From the NCBI GenBank assembly GCA_003008705.1, contig PDUO01000038.1, forward strand, positions 310,001 to 374,000: 64,000 bases of DNA, written 5' to 3'. The position numbers and the translations under genes are program-made. The stretch comes from Pezicula radicicola. Its lineage: Eukaryota; Ascomycota; Leotiomycetes; Helotiales; Dermateaceae. Shown here in pieces: positions 56,385 through 64,000 of the stretch (the stretch's first letter is position 1; each line of letters starts with the position of its first letter). Under the pieces are notes generated by a model that saw only the letters and a program-made list of their open reading frames with translations, ran no database searches and was not told the DNA's origin.

Positions 56385-57933
56385 AAGGCTAAGTGGATGA
56401 AAGAGGTCTAAGTTGCTGATCAGGGGAGCTGTGTTCCATCATTTGACAGCATGTGTATGCGAAGGCGAAGAGTGTTGTGGTTTTGGAGGAAGGGACATTC
56501 TCTTGGGAACTGCTTGACGAAATCAATTATTCTTGTATATATGTTCCATTATTTCCGTCCGTGCCACTTCAAGGCTCGGGCACGACTTATTTCCCTTCGA
56601 TCGTAGTATATATATCTGTCACTCAAAACAAATAGCAGCGCTTATTCTTCGTGCGTGATTCATTCCTCTCCTTCAACTACCGTAGGCACTCGAGGTGAGG
56701 GATCAAAACAATCACTCACAATTGCCACATTGGGACATATCACATTCTTAATATACCATCTTCCTTGTCGCGTTTGGATCATTTTCCATTGCCTCATTTT
56801 ATTGTTTCTCTCACCAACTGGGAGTGCCTAGTTGGAATCTACTAGTGATCAAGCACCATCTGGTAGATCATCATCATTCGTCAGATTTTTGAAGTCTGTA
56901 CCTGACCGAACGAAGTACCTGGCTGCTAGACCCCGCAAAAGGAAAAGGCCACCAAAGTCAGGCCTGATCGTGACAACAAACACAATTATACTTCTTTTGT
57001 CTTAATTATTGCAAAGTCGCATTGTGGAACCAACCAGAATCAGTGAGACTGCAGCTTGGACGAGGCTTTCCAACTTTGCGATGGTTGCTTCGAGGAGGTA
57101 TCAAGAATCCATGCTTATGGCGGTTTCATCTTCGGATGAAGCCGTTCCAAGCCGTCCTTGCCCTCCTACCGCTGCCCTCTTGAAAATCTGCCTCAGGGAG
57201 TATCATATATCACTGCATATGCTTATGTATCGGCGGGTATCAAAACTTTTCATCAGTATTATCATCAAAGGGAATAATAAGATGGAAACAAAATCTACTC
57301 TACTGACTCTGACTCTCTGATGCTACCCAACATTGCTGTTCTGTACTCATCGTCTGATCCTTTGCAGCCCAAGGCGCAGATGATATCATCCTCCCCACCA
57401 CTGTCGAGTGTCCACATCAATCGATTATGATTATTGACAGCGGAGGAGATTAAAGTCCAGGAACGTGGCCCCCATCTTCGATATGCCTGCCCATATCACG
57501 TGCATATCACGTTTAGCTTATTCTCCGTGAGCACGCTCATTGGTTCCGGCCTTGCATTTTAGCTCCTGACTGGTGTGAAGCGACTCGACAACGCATTATG
57601 GAGACCAATTCTATTGAAGATCGATTCATGCATGAACTGCCAGTTCACCAGCTATAACCAAGATGGATTATAGGTAACGCCAATTGGCGCTGGCCACGGC
57701 GACTCTGCTGCAGAGCCATGGTTTGCTGGCTCGTGCGATGCGGTGAGTATGGATGTTGATGTAAGAAAAAATCTCTATTTTGTCACCCAGTATCTAACCC
57801 TCTGGACCCTCCCCCTCCACGGTAAACGCTCCACGACGAGCAAAGACTCAGCACGACGCCCACAGCTGCAGCATGATCTATTGAAAGATCAATGCCCGTC
57901 AACCTCAAACCCTCCACCAGATCTCCCCCCAAA
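56385..57933. other. Intergenic stretch, no supported gene
   Basis: Ordinary-composition DNA between the polygalacturonase and the giant coiled-coil gene. A 103-codon frame at 57009-57320 (+) has no motif. The AT-richness gives way to a C-rich leader just before the start codon at 57934. Confidence 0.4.
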
Positions 57934-60900
57934 ATGTCACCTAATTCTAGACCCCCATTAACTAGTCGAATCCGAGCGAGCTTCGAGGGCAAGCGCAGCG
58001 TCGACGCGAAGAGCCCGACGCACAACAATGGCTTCTTCGCACAGCAGGACCCCGAGACGCTGCGGAATGCGATCGATCAAGCGATCAATAGTGATGTCTT
58101 CCAGGCCGCCATTGCAAAGCATTTGGCCCGTCTGATAGAGCCTGGAATTAAATCGGCGCTTGACACAATACAACCCGTGGTCGAGGCTGTATATTCACAT
58201 GAAATGCTACTGCGCAAAACGAATCAGAGTGTGGAAAATTTACTTACGCGCATAGATACCGCTGGTGATGATGGGCAGCTTGGAAGGTTGTCGATTGTGC
58301 ACCCACAAGACGCGGATATACAAGAGGAGGAAAGAGAACATGGCCCATTGTCATCACACCCCCCGAATGTGGCGAAGATACAAGAGATGGAAAGAAGCTT
58401 AGAGGTACCACAGCCTCCACCTCCACCTCCACCTCCCCGTACGCCGGCCCCAGCGTCTCCAGATGTATCTGGGAGCGCGGCGGCGCCGGATATCGAACAT
58501 ATCAGACATATTATGGAGCAAAGCAGTACAAAAACTGCTGCTGAAATTTCAGCGTTATCAAAAGCTGTGGATGCGAATAATAGTAGGATAGCCGAGGTGG
58601 TGGAGAAGGTGGATGAAATGAATGCCTCGTTGGCACCAACAGTGCAAACTTTGCCCTCATTGAGAACCTTCTCGGAAAACTCGACGACAACTGCTTCGGT
58701 TATGCAGGCACAGCTGGATCAATTGCAAACGGATATGGGAACTATTCTACAGGCTGTACCGGCCGAGCTTGGTACACATCTCAAGGAGATTAATGAACGT
58801 ACAGCTGGGCAGGACACATCTATTTTAGCAACGCATACATCCAAACTTGACGCGCTTTCGGAAGATATTGCGGCTTTCAAGAGTAGTAGTGGAGGTGGTA
58901 AGGACGATTCTGAGATGATTGAAATCCTGCAGGCTATCTCCACGAACCTTGGCTCACTTAAAGAGCATGTTGAAACGAGTATGGTATCCAGCAACGAAAA
59001 CTTCAATACTTTAGGCTCACAAATCACCAATGTTATCTCTGCCATCGAAGCACAGAATGGCACGCTGGGTGAAATCAAGGACTCCCATGCATCACATACT
59101 GCCGTTTTGGGCGAGATCAAGGACAGGGGTCTCGGTTCAGGAACTGAAGCTGCAGCAGCCGTCCCCGCTGCAAGCAGTGGGTTCGATCCATCGGGACTAG
59201 AGACAACAACAGCTGAGATTCTCGCTGCTGTACACAAATCCAACGACTCCCATGCTGCTCACGCCACTGCTCTTGACAGCCACGGCACAGCTTTGGAAGG
59301 ATTGAAGTCTACTTTATCTGAATCTGCTCCAGCTCCAGCCCCAGCTCCAGCTTCAGATAATACAGAAACAACAGCTGCATTACAGGCACTCTCCGCTGAT
59401 CTCGCATCACTGAAGGAAAATATCGAGGCGGGCCTCACTTCCAACAGCGATGGCTTCAATAATCTGGCCACGAAGATTGATGATGTTCTCACTGCACTTG
59501 AAGCACAAAAGGAAGCTAACCCTAGTAGCGAGATTCTTGCTGGTGTACAGCAATCTAACGAGGCACACGCCGCTCACGCTACTGCTCTTGAGGGTTTGAA
59601 ATCTCTTAGCAGTGCTTCTAGTGGAGAAGTTGCCCCAACTGTTGATATTTCTGGCTTGGACGCAAAGCTTGATGAAGTCCTTGCTGCTCATGCTGCCCAT
59701 TCTTCTGCCCTTGAGGGATTGAAGTCTCTTGGTAGTGGAGAAGCTGCGACAGCACCAGCTGTGGATATCTCTGGATTAGACGCAAAACTGGACATCCTGA
59801 CGGCAAGCGTTCAGCAAGCGAACGATTCTCACACATCGCATGCTTCTGCTCTTGAGGAATTGAAGACCATGGACCGTGCTGCATCTGGCGGAGAGCCGGT
59901 TCCTGCTGTGGATATTTCAGGTTTGAATGCAAAACTTGATGACGTTCTTGCTGCTCACGCGTCACATGCATCTGCTCTCGATGGATTGAAATCTCTCGGT
60001 AGTAGAGAAGCTGTATCAGCGCCCGCTATAGACATTTCTAGCTTGGAAGCCAAGCTTGACACTGTTCTTGCCACGGTTGAGGCTCATAAAGCAGCAGATC
60101 AGAGTACTGAAATCCTAGCAGGTGTTCAGCAGTCAAACGAAGCCCACTCTTCCCACGCTACAGCACTGGCAAGTCACGCCACTGCACTTGAAGGTCTCAA
60201 GTCCCTTGGTATTTCATCTACCAATGATGCTCCATCAGCTGCACCGGTGATAGACATCTCGGGTTTGGAGTCCAAGCTTGATGATGTTCGCTCTCTTCTC
60301 GAGGCACACAAAACAGAAATCATGGCTGGGATTCAACAGTCTAACGAGTCACATGCTGCACATGCAACGTCGTTGGAAGGACTCAAGTCAATCGGCGCAC
60401 CATCCGGAGGTGAATTTTCTCCAAATGTAGATCTGTCAGGCTTAGAAGCTAAGCTTGACGATGTCCGCGCAATCCTAGAGGCGCATAGCGGGGCTCATAC
60501 TTCACATTCCACTGCTTTGGAAGGATTGAAGTCTCTTAATGCTCCAGGTGGTGAGACTGCGCCTGTCATTGATATCGCAGGTTTGGATGCAAAACTCGAT
60601 GACGTTCTTACTACTCTTGAAGCACATCGGGCTGCGGATCAGACTGCAGAGATTTTAGCAGGGGTTCAACAATCCAATGAGGCCCACAATGCACATGCAG
60701 CTGCACTTGAAGGTCTAAAGTCGCTCCATATTTCTCAAGGCAGTGAAGCGTCGCCAAACACTGGTGCTAGCATCGCTGGCTTGGAATCGGCAATGGGCAA
60801 CATCATTAGCGTCCTGGATTCTCATACAACAGCCTTAGAAGAGATCAAGGCCAAGAGTGCTGATGTTCCATCTGAGAGTACTGCTGTTGTCTCTCAAGAG

Positions 60901-63900
60901 GGTGGAGCTATAGAAGCGCACACAAGTAGCATTGTCACTGTTCTGGATCTTCACAAGACTGCTTTGGACCAAATCATCACCACAATTGATACACACACAT
61001 CTCTACTTACCGAGTTAAAGGATGATGTGGGAGCAGAAATTCTGACTGGTATACAAGCATGCAATGAATCTCATACTTCTCATAGCATGACACTAAAAGA
61101 AATCCGCGAATCCGATGTCAGTGACGAGATTTTGACTGCACTTCATGCAAGCAATGACTCCCATGCAAACCACACCACAGCCATTGCGGCATTGCAAGCT
61201 GCTGTAGCCGAGTCCCATGAAGCTCATTCTGGATCACTTGAAGAGATCAAGTCGAGATCGATCGAGCCTGCGTCAGCTACAGGAGAGTCAGGAGATCTCA
61301 GTGGTTTGCAGACACAAATCAGTGCTATCGCAGCTACTCTCGAAGGCCACGACGGTCACCTTGCTGCGATCAAGGATGCCACTGCCGCATCAAACGATTT
61401 CCACGCTAGCAACATGATGGCTCTGGCTGAAATCAAGGGCAATCAGACTGCTAGTGCCCCTGCCGCTGCTGTCGACCCTTCAGGATTAGAAGCCCAGATT
61501 ACGACCATCATTACCGCTCTTGAGATTCAAACGGCCTCTCTAGCTGAAATCAAGGAAGCTACGTCCAACCCAGAAGTCCTTGCCGCTATCGGTAAATCCC
61601 AAGAACTGCTTACGACCCAACATGACTTACTCACCTACCATACATCTCTTCTTGATGCCATCAAGGAAGGAAATTCCCAAGCTGAGATCCTAGAGAATAT
61701 CTCATCTCTAAAGACTATGGTCGAAGAATCGAGAGCTGGTGTTGATGCTCATGGTGGACTGGTCAAGGACTTGCATGAAGAGACTAAGAATTCCAACTCA
61801 CAACTCAGCACAGCAATTGCAGCCTTGGCAGTGGGTGGTGCAGCTGGAGCTGGCGTAGAAGCCGTCGTTTCAAATGGCGATGATAACAAAGAGCTCCTTG
61901 AAGAAATCAAGACAATTGTGTCAAAGTCCTCCGACACCCTACACACTGATATTATCGAGAATATCGCTTCCCTCAAGTCAATCGTTGAGGAATCCCGTGC
62001 TGGCATCGACACACATGGCGGACTTGTCAAAGATCTTCACGAGGAGACTAAGACCAACAACTCGCAACTCACAACGGCCATTGAAGCCCTCGCTGCAGGC
62101 GGAGTGGCAGGAGCCGGTGCAGGAGCGCTGACTTCAAATAGCGACGACGATAAAGAGCTTTTAACCTCAATCCAAACAATTGTCACATCGTCGTCCGAAA
62201 AGCTCGATTCCATCTTCTCCCAACTAGACATTAACCAAACAACCCTCACCACATCCATAACTTCTCTTTCCGATGAACTCAAAGCTGAAATAGATGCCTC
62301 ATCTACTGACCTTAACACCACTATAACAACGCTCTCCGATGAGGTACACTCAGCCGTAACTGATATTAAGGGCTTAGAGGGGAAGGTTCAAAGTCTTGAT
62401 GGCCATGTTGAGATTACAGCAAGCCATGTTGGAGAATTGCTTGATGGTGTTCATTTGAACGATAAGGGTGTTTTCCAATTGGCGGAACATGCCGTTACTG
62501 CTAGCCATGTAGGCGTAGGAAGAATAGGCGTTGCTAGTGCTGGCTTGGCTGGATTAGGTGGTATTGCTGCTGGTGCCGCAGGCATGCACGCTTTGGAGAA
62601 TAATTCTGATGATATTCCCGAGGGGATCGCAGTCGAAGAAGCTAAAGGACTTGACCCGGTTACCGAAGAATCAGAACCTTCTGACGAGTCTAAGAAAATC
62701 GAACCGGAAGCCGAAGTAATAGCCGATGAGCCCGTCGATGAAACTCCAGAAGAAGTAGCTGCCTTAGATCCGCAATTAACTGATGATGCAATTATACAAG
62801 ATACTCCAAGCGAGCAAGAGATCGAACCCGAGTTGCAGGAGCCGGAGCCCGTCTTGGAGGAAGCAGCTCCTATCGTTGAAGAGGATATAAAGGAAATTAA
62901 GTCAGAAGAATCAACTAGCCAGGAGCCCGAGCCCGAGCCCGTAATCGAAGACTCAGCCCCGGAGCCGGTGGTGGAAGAGAGCAAAGAAATCGAGCTTGAC
63001 GAACCAGCTTCGGCGGTGCCAGTCGAGGAGGAGAGCAAGGACATTGAGCTTGACGATCCAGTTCTAGTTGAGGGGGAGAGCAAGGACATTGAGCTTGACG
63101 ATCCAGTTCTAGTTGAGGNGGAGAGCAAGGACATTGAGCTTGACGATCCAGTTCTAGTTGAGGGGGAGAGCAAGGACATTGAGCTTGACGATCCAGTTCT
63201 AGTTGAGGAGGAGAGCAAAGAAATCGAGCTTGAAGCCGAGCCTGCTTCAGATAATATTTTAGCCGAGCCGGAAAGCGAGGTAGTCGTTGATGAACCAGTG
63301 ATTTCGCCCGAAGGGACCGAGCAAGTCGCGGCAGACCCGATCCAGTCTCCAAGTGATGAGGCTGAACAAGCGTCTGATTTGGACAAAGTTACGGAGCTTG
63401 AGCACGTCGCTGAAGAAATTCCAGAATCTGAGGCCCAGGGAGACACTCCAGCCGCGCTTGAAAGTGATGTAGTTGCGGAGGATCCGGATCAACCGCTAAT
63501 GGAGGAGCCCAGTACCGAAAGTCCTGAAGAAATCAAAGAGATTGAAGATGACGCCATAATAGAGCCCGCGAGCAAGAATATCAGCGAGGAACCTGTCACG
63601 GAGGACATTGCAGCGACGCAACACAGCGAGCCGGAATTAGAAAAAGAGAGTGCGATTGAGGAAAGCCAAGCTGAGCCCGCGCCAGCAGAGACTCTGGCTG
63701 AGCAAAGCCATCCGGATATAGAAAGTGAGGTTGTACCCGAAGAAATTCTACCCGAGCAGGAATTAGGAGCTACTGCAAGCGAGCCAGAAATCGTGAAAGA
63801 TTTATCCGCAGACGATGCTCATCCCGATGATGCGGCAACCGAACCGGGTCAACCTGAGGAGGCCGTCGTTGAGGAACAAGCAAATGACATCCAGGAACCA

Positions 63901-64000
63901 GTCGAGACAGATTTGAATGATCAATCAATCCAAGAGCCTGTCCATGAAGAGGCATCGATTTCTGAGCCAGAAGCTCAAACAGGGCCAGAGCAGACTGCAA
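57934..64000 (+). CDS. Very large repetitive coiled-coil and acidic protein (3' end outside window)
   Basis: One intronless frame from ATG 57934 (CAAAATGTC) to the window edge, 2,022 codons with no stop. No signal peptide is seen. Residues 1-100 are a basic-to-mixed head, and a poly-Pro run lies near 160-168. Residues about 180-1520 are heptad-like helices made of degenerate modules: (V/I)DISGLxAKLD, then a helix often containing EILAGVQQSNEAHAAHA, then ALEGLKSL and a Gly/Ser/Pro linker. The DISGL-type core occurs seven times between 59641 and 60630. A second duplication (ENI-SLK then VEESRAG-D-HGGLVKDLHEE) is seen at 61690 and 61950. Residues about 1525-1550 form a Gly/Ala-rich hydrophobic stretch (GLAGLGGIAAGAAG). 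The rest is an acidic Glu/Pro tail with 15-residue repeats. It resembles a scaffold or tether; I recognise no family. One ambiguous base (63119) falls in the tail. Confidence 0.85.
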   Translation, partial: MSPNSRPPLTSRIRASFEGKRSVDAKSPTHNNGFFAQQDPETLRNAIDQAINSDVFQAAIAKHLARLIEPGIKSALDTIQPVVEAVYSHEMLLRKTNQSVENLLTRIDTAGDDGQLGRLSIVHPQDADIQEEEREHGPLSSHPPNVAKIQEMERSLEVPQPPPPPPPPRTPAPASPDVSGSAAAPDIEHIRHIMEQSSTKTAAEISALSKAVDANNSRIAEVVEKVDEMNASLAPTVQTLPSLRTFSENSTTTASVMQAQLDQLQTDMGTILQAVPAELGTHLKEINERTAGQDTSILATHTSKLDALSEDIAAFKSSSGGGKDDSEMIEILQAISTNLGSLKEHVETSMVSSNENFNTLGSQITNVISAIEAQNGTLGEIKDSHASHTAVLGEIKDRGLGSGTEAAAAVPAASSGFDPSGLETTTAEILAAVHKSNDSHAAHATALDSHGTALEGLKSTLSESAPAPAPAPASDNTETTAALQALSADLASLKENIEAGLTSNSDGFNNLATKIDDVLTALEAQKEANPSSEILAGVQQSNEAHAAHATALEGLKSLSSASSGEVAPTVDISGLDAKLDEVLAAHAAHSSALEGLKSLGSGEAATAPAVDISGLDAKLDILTASVQQANDSHTSHASALEELKTMDRAASGGEPVPAVDISGLNAKLDDVLAAHASHASALDGLKSLGSREAVSAPAIDISSLEAKLDTVLATVEAHKAADQSTEILAGVQQSNEAHSSHATALASHATALEGLKSLGISSTNDAPSAAPVIDISGLESKLDDVRSLLEAHKTEIMAGIQQSNESHAAHATSLEGLKSIGAPSGGEFSPNVDLSGLEAKLDDVRAILEAHSGAHTSHSTALEGLKSLNAPGGETAPVIDIAGLDAKLDDVLTTLEAHRAADQTAEILAGVQQSNEAHNAHAAALEGLKSLHISQGSEASPNTGASIAGLESAMGNIISVLDSHTTALEEIKAKSADVPSESTAVVSQEGGAIEAHTSSIVTVLDLHKTALDQIITTIDTHTSLLTELKDDVGAEILTGIQACNESHTSHSMTLKEIRESDVSDEILTALHASNDSHANHTTAIAALQAAVAESHEAHSGSLEEIKSRSIEPASATGESGDLSGLQTQISAIAATLEGHDGHLAAIKDATAASNDFHASNMMALAEIKGNQTASAPAAAVDPSGLEAQITTIITALEIQTASLAEIKEATSNPEVLAAIGKSQELLTTQHDLLTYHTSLLDAIKEGNSQAEILENISSLKTMVEESRAGVDAHGGLVKDLHEETKNSNSQLSTAIAALAVGGAAGAGVEAVVSNGDDNKELLEEIKTIVSKSSDTLHTDIIENIASLKSIVEESRAGIDTHGGLVKDLHEETKTNNSQLTTAIEALAAGGVAGAGAGALTSNSDDDKELLTSIQTIVTSSSEKLDSIFSQLDINQTTLTTSITSLSDELKAEIDASSTDLNTTITTLSDEVHSAVTDIKGLEGKVQSLDGHVEITASHVGELLDGVHLNDKGVFQLAEHAVTASHVGVGRIGVASAGLAGLGGIAAGAAGMHALENNSDDIPEGIAVEEAKGLDPVTEESEPSDESKKIEPEAEVIADEPVDETPEEVAALDPQLTDDAIIQDTPSEQEIEPELQEPEPVLEEAAPIVEEDIKEIKSEESTSQEPEPEPVIEDSAPEPVVEESKEIELDEPASAVPVEEESKDIELDDPVLVEGESKDIELDDPVLVEXESKDIELDDPVLVEGESKDIELDDPVLVEEESKEIELEAEPASDNILAEPESEVVVDEPVISPEGTEQVAADPIQSPSDEAEQASDLDKVTELEHVAEEIPESEAQGDTPAALESDVVAEDPDQPLMEEPSTESPEEIKEIEDDAIIEPASKNISEEPVTEDIAATQHSEPELEKESAIEESQAEPAPAETLAEQSHPDIESEVVPEEILPEQELGATASEPEIVKDLSADDAHPDDAATEPGQPEEAVVEEQANDIQEPVETDLNDQSIQEPVHEEASISEPEAQTGPEQTA
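63025..63210 (+). repeat. 45-bp tandem repeat in the acidic tail of the giant protein
   Basis: Four consecutive near-identical 45-bp units encode (G/E)ESKDIELDDPVLVE. The only N in the window (63119) sits in the first base pair of a unit boundary, where other copies have GGG or GAG, suggesting an assembly conflict over repeat copies. Confidence 0.9.

Noticed and set aside
62451..63446. Long minus-strand Ser-rich open frame
   Set aside because: It is the antisense shadow of the acidic repeat tail of the giant protein; its Ser/Thr richness mirrors the GAG/GAC-rich codons of the sense strand.
1..64000. tRNA or rRNA genes
   Set aside because: No cloverleaf with A/B-box-like sequences or rRNA-like segment was recognised by eye. 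A covariance-model scan (tRNAscan or Infernal) would be decisive and was not possible here.

Overview
The window is nuclear DNA of a filamentous ascomycete (Pezizomycotina; a leotiomycete-like fungus is possible but not shown). The evidence is short GT-AG introns (mostly 43-75 nt), a Zn2Cys6 regulator, Dal5-type MFS permeases, a PTH11/rhodopsin-type receptor, an HsbA-like secreted protein, a GH28 endopolygalacturonase, a non-reducing polyketide synthase, and extreme C:G-to-T:A decay typical of repeat-induced point mutation (RIP). Exon-intron structures were resolved by hand from splice signals and reading-frame continuity.

Layout. 0-5 kb: the end of an unknown gene, then a divergent pair, a Zn2Cys6 regulator (-) and an FAD monooxygenase (+), sharing a 390-bp promoter with nested palindromes. 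5.4-7.8 kb: a RIP-mutated pseudogene and an ankyrin scrap. 7.8-12.7 kb: an intact MFS permease, a MITE-like repeat and an intact PTH11-type receptor. 13.0-19.7 kb: a 6.5-kb tract that appears to contain no CA, TG or CG dinucleotide, hence no ATG on either strand, bounded by 138-bp direct repeats; it reads as a RIP-saturated LTR retroelement. 20.4-26.9 kb: an M28 glutamate-carboxypeptidase-like hydrolase, an M20-family hydrolase and a divergently transcribed Dal5-type permease, a plausible catabolic module. 27.2-33.5 kb: a non-reducing PKS of the SAT-KS-AT-PT-ACP-CMeT type without thioesterase, broken by a KS frameshift, loss of about 60 KS residues including the active cysteine, and a nonsense codon in PT. 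It is followed by an EthD-like protein and an FSH1-type serine hydrolase that look intact.

37-50 kb: a fold-back repeat, a PEBP-family gene, a 5'-truncated MFS gene, a secreted beta-propeller-like protein, an HsbA-like protein, decayed glycoside hydrolase remnants (GH29 clear, GH35-like tentative), an intact four-exon phytanoyl-CoA-dioxygenase-like enzyme, and a secreted protein carrying nine octapeptide repeats. 52-53 kb: two nonautonomous DNA transposons, one a hAT-type element with perfect 18-bp inverted repeats and a perfect 8-bp target duplication. 55-64 kb: a secreted endopolygalacturonase and the first 2,022 codons of a very large repetitive coiled-coil/acidic protein that runs off the window.

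The region resembles accessory, transposon-rich fungal DNA in which intact metabolic genes sit among genes dying by RIP, deletion and truncation. The observations most worth follow-up are the decapitated PKS with intact neighbours, the peptidase/permease module whose M20 member lacks canonical metal-site residues, the giant repeat protein, and the complete dinucleotide depletion of the retroelement.
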